A stretch of 64,000 nucleotides of DNA from Bacteroidales bacterium. Its GTDB lineage: Bacteria > Bacteroidota > Bacteroidia > Bacteroidales > UBA932. How positions within the stretch are numbered: position 1 is the first letter of the stretch; each line of letters starts with the position of its first letter. The notes beneath the pieces were generated by a model. That model worked only from the letters and a program-made list of their open reading frames with translations, was not told the origin of the DNA and ran no database searches. Shown here piece after piece: positions 8,284 through 16,975 of this stretch. The position numbers and the translations under genes were made by a program. The stretch lies in NCBI GenBank assembly GCA_017549505.1, contig JAFYUS010000002.1:1-64000 (forward strand), in the 5' to 3' direction.

Positions 8284-11138
8284 CGGAGGTATTCCGCAGT
8301 ATGGGATTCCTCGCATCCGGCAAGGTCTTCCGGAGTTCCGGCGAAGACAAGGTTGCCTCCCTGGTCTCCGGCTTCAGGTCCCAGGTCTATCACCCAGTCT
8401 GCTGCACGGATCACATCCATATTATGCTCGACAACCACTATTGTATGCCCCTTCGCAAGAAGGGCATCAAAAGATTTGAGAAGTTTCTCGACATCATAGA
8501 AATGCAGGCCTGTGGTAGGCTCGTCGAATATGAAGAGGATCTTCTGCTGCTTGGATTTCGAAGTCTGTTCACTGCTCATGGCGAGGAAGTATGCAAGCTT
8601 GATTCTCTGGCTCTCACCGCCTGAGAGCGTACTGCTGCTCTGGCCAAGCTTTATGTAGGACAGACCGACATCCACAAGAGGCTGAAGCCTTTCTGCAATC
8701 CTCTTTGCCACAGGATCATCCTGGGAGCCGAAGAACGACATGGCGTCCTCAACGCTCATATTGAGGATATCATCTATATTCTTTTCCTTATACCTTACTT
8801 CAAGGATACCAGGTCTGAATCTTTTACCTCCGCATGATTCGCATACCATTGACACGTCCGCCATGAACTGCATGCCGATCTTCACAAATCCTTCTCCCTG
8901 ACATTCCGGGCAACGTCCTCCATCGATATTGAAGGAGAAATGGGATGGAGTATAGCCGTTCATCTTCGCATACTGCTGATCGGAGAAGAGTTTTCTGATG
9001 TCGTCGTAGATCTTCAGATACGTTACGGCGTTGGAACGCGAACTCTTTCCTATAGGGTTCTGGTCCACATATTCGATCTGAGTGATACGGTCCAGACTGC
9101 CTGAAAGTCCTCGGAATGTTCCTGGGGCAGAACCAGCCTGATTAAGATGGCGATATACTGCCGGATAGAGGATGTCTCCGACCAGCGATGATTTGCCGCT
9201 TCCGCTGACGCCTGTGACGACGGTAAGCACTCCCAAAGGGAACTTTACGTTTATGTCCTTCAGGTTATGCTCCATGGCCCCCTCAACCGTAATCGAATAG
9301 TTCCATGTATGCTTCTTTCTGACGTAACGCGCCCTGTCACCGCACAGATACTGCAATGTAAGCGACTTTGATCTGTCTTCTTCGCTCTGATTGCCGTCCA
9401 GTGTGCCTTGATAGACGATTTCACCTCCGTTCACACCTGCTTTCGGGCCTATGTCGATCAGAAGGTCTGCAGCCTTCATTATCTCTTCGTCATGTTCTAC
9501 CACGACGACTGTATTTCCGATGTCACGAAGGCGCTTCAGCACTTCGATGAGTCTTGCAGTATCCCTTGAGTGGAGTCCGATACTCGGTTCGTCCAGGATA
9601 TAGAGGGAGCCGACAAGGGAGCTGCCGAGAGCTGTCACAAGATTGATTCTCTGGCTTTCTCCTCCGGAGAGGGTATTTGAAGTACGGTTCAATGTAAGAT
9701 ATCCCAATCCTACATCGATTATATATCTGAGTCTGGACACAATCTCTTCAACAGCCTTCGCTACAATTCTGTGTTCCCATTCCGTCAGATTCATTGTCTC
9801 AAAGAAGTCCAGCAGCTGCTCTACATTCATGCAGAGAAGTTCATGGATTGTCTTTCCGGCCACCTTGACATACAGAGCCTCTTTGCGAAGCCTGCTTCCT
9901 CCGCATTCCTGGCATACAGTCCTGCCGGAATAGCGGCTTAGCATATACTTATACTGAACCTTGTATCTGTTGGCTTCTACCCATTTGAAGAACTCATTCA
10001 GACCGATGATGGAATCTTCTTCCGTCGCTGCAGGACGGCCCTTCCATATTACGTCTCGGGCCTCCTGGCTGATATTGCAGTACGGTTCGAATATAGGTAC
10101 GCCGTAGCGTGGCGCATTGCGCACCAGCTGGTCCTTGAACCAGCCCATCTTTTCGCCGCGCCAGCAGGCGATGGCTCCGTCATATATGGTCTTGCTCTTG
10201 TCCGGTACGACAAGGTCTTCACTGATGCCGATTATCTGGCCCAGTCCTCCGCAGACGGGACATGCCCCAAGAGGGCTGTTGAAGCTGAAGAGGTATTCAT
10301 CCGGCTTTGCGAACTCGATGCCGTCCGCCTCGAAACGGTTGACGAAGGTCTTCATTTCGACATCTTCTGTCTCTTTCCGGATGACGATGGTTCCTTCTCC
10401 CTTGTCGAATGCTGTCTCTATAGAAGAATGGAGACGGGTCTGGAGGTCTTCCCAGTCGGTCTGGGAGTACTCCCCTGCCGGAAGGCCGTCCTTCATTGCC
10501 GGTACCTTAAGGCGGTCGACAAGGAGATAAAGTTCAGACGGATACTCCCCTGTCTGTGCCATCTTCATCACGTCCTCGATACGCACTGCCCTGTCCGTAA
10601 AGAAACGGGAATATCCTTCCTCCTTCAGCTGAAGCATGAGCTCCACCTTGTCTTCCCTTGCCGCCCAGTTCATGTCCGCAAGGACATACACGGCGGCCGC
10701 ATCACCTTCGAATATGTATGCCATCACGTCATTGACGGTGTGGCATTTCACCTCTTCGCCGGTAACCGGCGAATATGTCCGCCCGATACGGGCGAAAATC
10801 ATGCGGAGATAGTCGTATATCTCAGTGCTGGTTGCGATGGTCGAACGGGGGTTGCGGGTGTTCACCTTCTGCTCGATGGCGATTGCCGGAGGGATGCCTT
10901 CGATGAGTTCGACATCAGGCTTGGACATACGTCCCAGGAACTGTCTTGCATACGATGAGAGGCTCTCCGCGAAGCGCCTCTGGCCTTCCGCGAAGAGGGT
11001 ATCAAAGGCAAGCGAGGACTTGCCTGAACCGGATATGCCGGTGATTACCACGAACTTGCCTCGCGGTATTTCTACGGTTATGTCCTTAAGGTTGTTGACC
11101 TTGGCCTTGCGTACTATGATGTTCCCTTCTTCTGCCAT
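8280..11138 (-). CDS. uvrA: Excinuclease ABC subunit UvrA
   Basis: At 952 residues this is a full-length UvrA, the damage-recognition ATPase of nucleotide excision repair. It has two ABC ATPase modules, each with a Walker A (GISGSGKSSLAFDT near residue 35; GVSGSGKSSL in the second half) and an LSGGESQR signature (two copies). Zinc-binding CPVCGG/CQECGG and CPECQG/CESCGG pairs are visible. UvrB is not in the window. The gene marks the left border of the accessory island. Its base composition looks clearly more G+C-rich than the genes to its right. Confidence 0.95.
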   Translation of the reverse strand: MAEEGNIIVRKAKVNNLKDITVEIPRGKFVVITGISGSGKSSLAFDTLFAEGQRRFAESLSSYARQFLGRMSKPDVELIEGIPPAIAIEQKVNTRNPRSTIATSTEIYDYLRMIFARIGRTYSPVTGEEVKCHTVNDVMAYIFEGDAAAVYVLADMNWAAREDKVELMLQLKEEGYSRFFTDRAVRIEDVMKMAQTGEYPSELYLLVDRLKVPAMKDGLPAGEYSQTDWEDLQTRLHSSIETAFDKGEGTIVIRKETEDVEMKTFVNRFEADGIEFAKPDEYLFSFNSPLGACPVCGGLGQIIGISEDLVVPDKSKTIYDGAIACWRGEKMGWFKDQLVRNAPRYGVPIFEPYCNISQEARDVIWKGRPAATEEDSIIGLNEFFKWVEANRYKVQYKYMLSRYSGRTVCQECGGSRLRKEALYVKVAGKTIHELLCMNVEQLLDFFETMNLTEWEHRIVAKAVEEIVSRLRYIIDVGLGYLTLNRTSNTLSGGESQRINLVTALGSSLVGSLYILDEPSIGLHSRDTARLIEVLKRLRDIGNTVVVVEHDEEIMKAADLLIDIGPKAGVNGGEIVYQGTLDGNQSEEDRSKSLTLQYLCGDRARYVRKKHTWNYSITVEGAMEHNLKDINVKFPLGVLTVVTGVSGSGKSSLVGDILYPAVYRHLNQAGSAPGTFRGLSGSLDRITQIEYVDQNPIGKSSRSNAVTYLKIYDDIRKLFSDQQYAKMNGYTPSHFSFNIDGGRCPECQGEGFVKIGMQFMADVSMVCESCGGKRFRPGILEVRYKEKNIDDILNMSVEDAMSFFGSQDDPVAKRIAERLQPLVDVGLSYIKLGQSSSTLSGGESQRIKLAYFLAMSSEQTSKSKQQKILFIFDEPTTGLHFYDVEKLLKSFDALLAKGHTIVVVEHNMDVIRAADWVIDLGPEAGDQGGNLVFAGTPEDLAGCEESHTAEYLR

Positions 11139-11202
11139 CTTCGTTTTGTTTTACAGAGCCCGTAAAATTACAAAAAAATGCCGGCAATCCATTCATGATC
11201 CG

Positions 11203-13443
11203 TCACAAATCATACCTGATTATCTTTGCAGGATTACCTACGACAACAGCTCCTTCAGGAACATCCTCCAACACAACAGCTCCAGCACCGACCATTGCCC
11301 AAGGACCGATATTAACGCCACACATGATTACTGCACCTGCGCCGATCGAAGCTCCCCGTCCGACAAAAGTAGGCTTCATTTCCCAATCCCTGCCAGTGAC
11401 AGGCTGTCCGTCCCTGCGGATGGCTCTAGGATATTTATCATTTATAAACGTAACATTGGTTCCTACAAAGACCCCGTAATCCAGAGTAACTCCCGGATAG
11501 ATGCTGTTATTATTCTGAATTTTGCAGTAATCACCGATCCTGACCCCTTTCCCAATGTGAACATTACGGTGTATCTTGCAATAATCACCGACCTGTGCTT
11601 CATCTTCGATATAAGAACCCGGCTCTACTACTGTGTTATCCCCTATCTTTGCTCTCTTTCCTGCATAATCCTTTATCCTGGTCTTCATACGCTGATATAT
11701 TGCATATGATTCAGGGGACAACAGCCTACCCACCAGAGCATTGGCATCTCTAAGAGGGAGGAATTCTATCTTGGAGACCTCAAGATACCCATCACTGGCA
11801 GCATCATGCATCTCCATAATCTGCTCATCAATAGTGCGTTCTTCGGAAAGATGCAGCACGGCGTGGGAAATAAGTTCTACCTCGAGGCGTTCGCTCTTGA
11901 TAAGGCCCACTTCAAACAGACCTAAATCATCCTCATCTATCGACAGGCCTGTTGCACCGACCTCCTCCTTAAGTGCACGATACAGAATCTTGGAAGCATC
12001 TATCGTCACACGATTATCAGAGTCAAGGGCTATACTGCCATCCGGTTCTGTAACAGCATCTTTCAACAGGCTTACCGTTTCGTCATATGAGAAATGCCAC
12101 ATATCGCCAGAGGAGATGTTTCCCGACCTCTTGGTCCACATCAATGAGCTGCCCTGCCTGGTTCGAACAGCCACAAACCCACCTAAGCCCAGCGAACACA
12201 GGAAAGGCGACAATCGGCTTATATCAGGGACTCTTTTTTCTTCACCATCCGGCTCCTTGACAGTGAACGGCTTATCGTCAATCGAACATAACACGTGATA
12301 CATCTCGGTCATACACTTGAACGTAAAGTAATCCGAATAATACAATTCCATATCAATTATCGGATTCTCCGCATTCTGAGTCCTGCCGTCAGATATCGAA
12401 TAAACACCTAACTCAGCTCCGTTGAACATAACCATGCCTTTGTCAAGATCTGAGATAAAGGCACACGAGACCATCTGTGCTATCACATCGACAAAAGCAT
12501 CCAATGTAAAACTGTCAGATGAAGGTATTTTAACCAGTTTATATTTATCGTCAGAAAGATAAGCACTCAAACGTTCGTGAAGCAGCGGCAAAGGATACCG
12601 TTCCGCATTATCATTCAGAAAATCATATAGTTTCCTCAACAGCTGCGTATTGTCAGGACAGATATCCTTCAGGTGGTTTTCCACAGCCTCGACCTTATCC
12701 TTTCTGTAGAACTTCTTCTTTTCAAGCTGTTCCTTGAAATCCGCAGGCGGGTCTATGAACAATGACTTATTGATGACTTTGATACAGAAATTGTCAGGCG
12801 AATAGAATCCATTGTAATGGGCGCCGCAAATTTTCTGATAATTGCCGAATACAGTTGTCTTTCCCAAGACTCTCTGCATAGCGATACGGATAAGAAACAG
12901 ACTCTGGTCATCATGATGGGAGAAGTCTCCTCTTGCATTGACCAATCTTGACAGTTCCTCCTGTTTCCTTTCATCCTTCAAGGCCTCCTGAACCTTAGTC
13001 TGATGAATTGCTGTAGCCTCCGTATCAAGCCACTGGATATCTTTGATATATGGTTTAAGACGAGATGTCTCGATATCTATCGGTTCCTTTGGATAAAACA
13101 ATATCTTCTTTCCTTTTGACTTGGCATAACCCACTTCATCGTTTATTATAAAGTCCGATTTCTCGACATCCTTAGTATATATCAGAAGAAAATATTTTGA
13201 AGAATCTATTCCCTTATGAATCTTATCTTTATATTCATCTCCCACATGTTGCGGTAACTCACTGATATCAAGCCATGGTTTGATGAAATGATGGTCCAGT
13301 TCATGATAAAGTCGTACAACATATCTGACATTCTCACGTTTATAGCTCAGAAACACATCCTTGTTGCCAGCCATTTCCGGAATGGAGAGATGCTCACCAT
13401 TTTCCAGAACACACTCATTCGTATAATGATTCTTCTTTTCCAT
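11203..13443 (-). CDS. TIR domain - Nudix-like domain - left-handed beta-helix acyltransferase fusion
   Basis: A 746-residue, three-part protein. Residues 26-140 form a TIR domain (DVFLSYKRENVRYVVRLYHEL, then SDFIINDEVGYA), with E103 at the position of the catalytic Glu of NAD-cleaving TIRs. Residues 425-565 look like a Nudix domain: VAVRTRQGSSLMWTKRS, then LYRALKEEVGA at 488-498. The box is degenerate because the first Glu of REUxEExGU is Ala. Residues 590-746 are hexapeptide repeats ending in GNPAKIIRYDL, as in sugar/serine O-acetyltransferases. It is the last gene of an operon with RyR, channel and DUF4062 genes. A link between NAD-derived nucleotides and surface acylation is my inference. 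Starts at an ATG (13443). Confidence 0.8.
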   Translation of the reverse strand: MEKKNHYTNECVLENGEHLSIPEMAGNKDVFLSYKRENVRYVVRLYHELDHHFIKPWLDISELPQHVGDEYKDKIHKGIDSSKYFLLIYTKDVEKSDFIINDEVGYAKSKGKKILFYPKEPIDIETSRLKPYIKDIQWLDTEATAIHQTKVQEALKDERKQEELSRLVNARGDFSHHDDQSLFLIRIAMQRVLGKTTVFGNYQKICGAHYNGFYSPDNFCIKVINKSLFIDPPADFKEQLEKKKFYRKDKVEAVENHLKDICPDNTQLLRKLYDFLNDNAERYPLPLLHERLSAYLSDDKYKLVKIPSSDSFTLDAFVDVIAQMVSCAFISDLDKGMVMFNGAELGVYSISDGRTQNAENPIIDMELYYSDYFTFKCMTEMYHVLCSIDDKPFTVKEPDGEEKRVPDISRLSPFLCSLGLGGFVAVRTRQGSSLMWTKRSGNISSGDMWHFSYDETVSLLKDAVTEPDGSIALDSDNRVTIDASKILYRALKEEVGATGLSIDEDDLGLFEVGLIKSERLEVELISHAVLHLSEERTIDEQIMEMHDAASDGYLEVSKIEFLPLRDANALVGRLLSPESYAIYQRMKTRIKDYAGKRAKIGDNTVVEPGSYIEDEAQVGDYCKIHRNVHIGKGVRIGDYCKIQNNNSIYPGVTLDYGVFVGTNVTFINDKYPRAIRRDGQPVTGRDWEMKPTFVGRGASIGAGAVIMCGVNIGPWAMVGAGAVVLEDVPEGAVVVGNPAKIIRYDL

Positions 13444-13458
13444 ATATTTTAAGTATTA

Positions 13459-13490
13459 CCGTGACACAAATTCATCAATTCATGTCACGG
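13459..13490. repeat. Inverted repeat 1 with the TCCGTGACA core
   Basis: CCGTGACA (13459-13466) and TGTCACGG (13483-13490) form an 8-bp stem. It shares its arm sequence with the repeat at 13531..13564, 40 bases away. Both lie in the 130-base gap between a RyR gene and the TIR gene, the only large gap in this operon. Confidence 0.6.
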
Positions 13491-13530
13491 AGGTACAGAT
13501 TTAACGACATATTGAACCTTTTCATGCACT

Positions 13531-13564
13531 TCCGTGACATGGAATGAGTATTTCATGTCACGGA
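13531..13564. repeat. Inverted repeat 2 with the TCCGTGACATG core
   Basis: TCCGTGACATG (13531-13541) is repeated inversely as CATGTCACGGA (13554-13564), an 11-bp perfect stem with a 12-base loop, directly after the RyR stop codon on the minus strand. It may terminate or attenuate transcription before the TIR gene. With repeat 1 it could also be a pair of operators or a REP-like element. Confidence 0.6.
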
Positions 13565-13572
13565 ACTATGAG

Positions 13573-13872
13573 TTATAAGATTGGATCACGCGTGATCTTG
13601 AATCCGAACTTGCAGATCAGCTTCAATGTACCTAGTGCGGTATCACGGTCATAGTCCTTTTCTATTTCCGGCAGATCCTCATAAGGTACCAGGCAAGGGT
13701 GGTGCTTAAGCTCATCGTTACGTTCCTCGCCATATGTCCAGCCTTGCTCCATACGGCTCTGAGCCCAAACCTCGTGGACATTCTTCGCGATCTTCTCCAC
13801 AAGCTCATCCAACTCTGCAGGCAACCTTACCTCACTTGTATCTACCGGCTGCGGGGTGTAATTACTGTCCAT
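13573..13872 (-). CDS. Stand-alone RyR domain protein
   Basis: A 99-residue protein consisting of one RyR domain: ELDELVEKIAKNVHEVWAQSR, then QGWTYGEERNDELKHHPCLVPYEDLPEIEKDYDRD, then LKLICKFGF. The HP-x-L-x-PY-x-x-L...E..YDR pattern matches the repeat found in eukaryotic ryanodine receptors and in prokaryotic nucleotide-linked conflict systems. Its ATG overlaps the end of the channel gene by 11 bases (AATGGACAGTAA), indicating translational coupling. It is paralogous to the N-terminal part of the protein at 20099..20527. Ligand binding is suspected for the family; no activity can be assigned. Confidence 0.8.
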   Translation of the reverse strand: MDSNYTPQPVDTSEVRLPAELDELVEKIAKNVHEVWAQSRMEQGWTYGEERNDELKHHPCLVPYEDLPEIEKDYDRDTALGTLKLICKFGFKITRDPIL

Positions 13873-16237
13873 TGTTCTTTTCCATCAAAAATTTTCTATA
13901 TGTGGAAGGCAGTACTGCAATCAATACCTGATCAAGCTGCGACATTTTATAATCGATTTCATCCAACCTACTGTTTGAACATATGTCAAGATGGGCGAAT
14001 CTGCTCTTATATTCATCTTTCGCATTCGCAGAATCAATTAAAGTCAACACTTTAGCTTCTTCCTGTTCCTTGTCTGTCAACGGACGATATCGCAGCAGCA
14101 ATTGCTCCATATTCCATCTGTTATGCTCCATTTTTCCGAGTTCAATCATCATGTCTGAACCGATTTCATCAAAATCTTCCTTCATCGGATCAAAGACATG
14201 ACCCTTAGATGTGGTCACAGAACGGAATTTTGTCCACATTGCATGAACATTATAATGGTTGGACCACATCTTGGCTGCTGCAGTTTTTCCTGCATCAGCC
14301 TTCTTATCCTCCTTTACTGGTTCCTTCTCTAGCTCCGTAGTTGTCTCAATGCCTAACTCTTTTTCCCTCTCCTTTTTTTGTTTCTCAGTATAATTATACC
14401 AAGCGTCACCTACAGCACGGCCTATATATTCGGACAACTCAACAAGGTCGAAATCATAGCACTTCGCCGCCATTCCAAAAGCCTTTATCTTCTTGTAATA
14501 CCTTCCGTTGTTATCACCTATCTGGCGGACAAGTTCATCGTTCAACCTCTGATATACAAGAACCTGAAGAGTATTATCGCTCTGATATACTGAATCAGGC
14601 AGATATGCCGCAGCGGCAATAGCACTGCTATTTTCCGGTATGCAGACAGCTATTGTCAGCCTTGCATCCTTGTCAGAGGATGAATCGGCTATATACTGCT
14701 GTATTGCATCTGATTCTACAGAACCCTTTATGAATTCCCATTCGACATCAATGAAGTCTCCACCCAAATATTCCTGCGGCTTGAACTCTGTTCCTGTTTC
14801 CCATTTAATATTATCATCAACAACTGCACCATAGCGACAATGCGACAATGCAAACAGTTCCTTGAATCTACCCGTGAAGAATTCCTTCTCTATATCAGCA
14901 TTCTTGTCAACGAAGGTTATTCTGGTGCGCTTACCATTGGACTCATAATTCGGGTAATGGGCTAGATGGGCTGCTTCAATAGCCATAGCGACACCCATTC
15001 TGGACATTCCAATAACGATCATGTGCACAAATGCCGTATCTTGTGATTTGATGCCATTAGGTCCTTCGAGAGGAAGGTAATTGCATTTCTTTATATCTTC
15101 CGGATTCAATTCCTGACATATCAGTACATTCTGGGCCCACTTTTCATAATAGTTGAACGGAATGAACTTTATTTTAGAAGTAATTATATCCGTTACCTTG
15201 AAGACATTGAATGAAGTCTGATATTCGAACATCACGCGACATATCAGAGGATTATCTTTATGAAGACGTCTGCAATCAGCCACATCGGAACTGATGAGTC
15301 TGAGGCATTCCATATTCATGGTATCGTGGTATGATTCAATATCATCCTGACGTGCATCTTCTCCTAATACAAAGACTTCGGCCGCAGTCCTCAAGCGCAG
15401 GTCATGTATATCTACTACTGACGTACGATTTCCGTAATATATTATTATTCGTTTCTGCTGAGATGGTGTCATATTTGAGAACAAAGCACGTCTCAAACTT
15501 TCAACGTCTTTAGAAGTCTGAATAACGATATAGGGTTTCAGTATTTCAAGACATCCTTTGTCTTTCTTCAGCAACTGCCGGACTATACCAACCGCCATAT
15601 CATTGCCGCCTATGACTATGTAATGTCTCTTGCAGAACAACAGTCCCTTGTACCTGACATCTCCTTTCAACCATCTTTCTTTTCTGGAGTCGATCCATCC
15701 TACTATTGAAGATATCAAAAGGCCGTTCAGAAGGAACACGCCGAGAATGCCAATGATTGCAGCCCAATGTCTGCCCTCCTCGCTGGCAGTCATATGTTGG
15801 TTTCCAGGGTCGATAAAGTGGTAGTATATTGTCCAGAATATCGGAGGATTCTCCTGATTCCTGCTAACGCTCTCCGGAGGATTCTGACAATTGTATGTAT
15901 ACAGGTTCTCTTCATATACCAGATCTTCTGCCTGAACCTTATCTCCCACAACAAGCGACAGGGAAAACGGCATGAGCAATACTATGGCTATTACTTTCAG
16001 AATGTAATTTCCATTTACAAGATGCCAGTCAAAACGTGCTCTGCTGAACAGACCAAGCACAATAACGATAATCGTACACAGGAATCCCAATATACCTGCG
16101 ATTACAGTCAGTACAACAGTGACGCAGCATTCTGGACGGGCAAATGAAAGTACCATTGCTGAAATACCGATTATAACTACGATATAATCAATGACAACTT
16201 TTAGCCATGTCGGCACAGAAAAACCTTTCTCTTTCAT
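13862..16237 (-). CDS. Ion-channel-like protein with RCK/TrkA-N domains and a C-terminal RyR domain
   Basis: The protein (791 aa) has four hydrophobic segments, around residues 15-36, 38-66, 78-101 and 163-187. A pore-like stretch before the last one contains WTIYYHFIDPGNQHM (about 135-149). D-x-GN resembles the filter of CASTOR/POLLUX-type channels. Two Rossmann/RCK-like nucleotide-binding segments follow: HYIVIGGNDMAVGIVRQLL near 200, and MIVIGMSRMGVAMAIEAA near 410. The C-terminal 120 residues contain the RyR signature MEHNRWNMEQLLLRYRPLTD...KSRFAHLDICSNS. A cytoplasmic nucleotide- or RyR-gated cation channel is the best reading. Ion selectivity is not established. It overlaps the next gene by 11 bases. 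Confidence 0.75.
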   Translation of the reverse strand: MKEKGFSVPTWLKVVIDYIVVIIGISAMVLSFARPECCVTVVLTVIAGILGFLCTIIVIVLGLFSRARFDWHLVNGNYILKVIAIVLLMPFSLSLVVGDKVQAEDLVYEENLYTYNCQNPPESVSRNQENPPIFWTIYYHFIDPGNQHMTASEEGRHWAAIIGILGVFLLNGLLISSIVGWIDSRKERWLKGDVRYKGLLFCKRHYIVIGGNDMAVGIVRQLLKKDKGCLEILKPYIVIQTSKDVESLRRALFSNMTPSQQKRIIIYYGNRTSVVDIHDLRLRTAAEVFVLGEDARQDDIESYHDTMNMECLRLISSDVADCRRLHKDNPLICRVMFEYQTSFNVFKVTDIITSKIKFIPFNYYEKWAQNVLICQELNPEDIKKCNYLPLEGPNGIKSQDTAFVHMIVIGMSRMGVAMAIEAAHLAHYPNYESNGKRTRITFVDKNADIEKEFFTGRFKELFALSHCRYGAVVDDNIKWETGTEFKPQEYLGGDFIDVEWEFIKGSVESDAIQQYIADSSSDKDARLTIAVCIPENSSAIAAAAYLPDSVYQSDNTLQVLVYQRLNDELVRQIGDNNGRYYKKIKAFGMAAKCYDFDLVELSEYIGRAVGDAWYNYTEKQKKEREKELGIETTTELEKEPVKEDKKADAGKTAAAKMWSNHYNVHAMWTKFRSVTTSKGHVFDPMKEDFDEIGSDMMIELGKMEHNRWNMEQLLLRYRPLTDKEQEEAKVLTLIDSANAKDEYKSRFAHLDICSNSRLDEIDYKMSQLDQVLIAVLPSTYRKFLMEKNNGQ

Positions 16238-16271
16238 AATCAGTTACGACTTATTGAAATAAGTTATACCA

Positions 16272-16955
16272 CTAGTTGATCATCATATGAATATCATCCA
16301 CAGCTCTGTCGGCGTATACCGCTATGTCGTGGTACAGGTCCTTGATCTGGGCTGGGCGGAGGGATTCTTCAGGGGTCAGGAAATCATCCGGATCATCACA
16401 GAGTTTCTTGAAGAAATCCCTCATGTGCACGCATGCCTCCAATGAAGGATGGAATGACAATGCGGTCTTGTATAGATTTGCACATATCGGTACTGCTCTG
16501 TCAAGACATTCATCGAGATATGACTGCAGTTTCTCCAATGATTTATCCAGATTCACCAATATCGTATAGAGGACAACGAACATCTGTGTACTTTCCTGAA
16601 CAAGAAGGGTCGCACACTTGTCGTTGTTTATATTGCGTCCCATAAACAGAACCGCATTCTCCAGAAGCTTGGCCTCATGTCCTAGAGCACAGAATGCATG
16701 GGTACAATATGCGTCTCCTAGCTTCTCCGTAAGATCAGTCAGGTTTCTTACGTTCGAACTTACGATATTGATTGCAACCACATACGCCGCAAAATCATTG
16801 GGATATTCCTTTGTCAGATCTACCGCCTCCTTCATCAAAGGGATGGCATTCTGGGCATAAGCCACATAATCTTCCTTTGCAAGATACATTGAAGTCATCT
16901 TGTTTCTCTGCATGAATCTTACTGCAAGATCCTTGATAGTGTCGTAATTTGACAT
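16272..16955 (-). CDS. Helical protein of unknown function in the RyR operon
   Basis: This 227-residue protein is predicted by eye to be almost entirely alpha-helical, with no signal peptide or membrane segment. It has cysteines scattered through the middle (YCTHAFCALGHEAK) and acidic C-terminal helices. I do not recognise the family. It lies 20 bases after the DUF4062 ATPase and 34 bases before the channel gene, so it is part of the same transcript. A TPR-like or adaptor role is possible but unsupported. Confidence 0.55.
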   Translation of the reverse strand: MSNYDTIKDLAVRFMQRNKMTSMYLAKEDYVAYAQNAIPLMKEAVDLTKEYPNDFAAYVVAINIVSSNVRNLTDLTEKLGDAYCTHAFCALGHEAKLLENAVLFMGRNINNDKCATLLVQESTQMFVVLYTILVNLDKSLEKLQSYLDECLDRAVPICANLYKTALSFHPSLEACVHMRDFFKKLCDDPDDFLTPEESLRPAQIKDLYHDIAVYADRAVDDIHMMIN

Positions 16956-16975
16956 AGTTATTAGTTTTTTAGTAT

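Noticed and set aside
13441..13572. CRISPR-like or tandem repeat array
   Set aside because: There are only two palindromic units, with no spacer series or cas genes. They are better described as paired inverted repeats.
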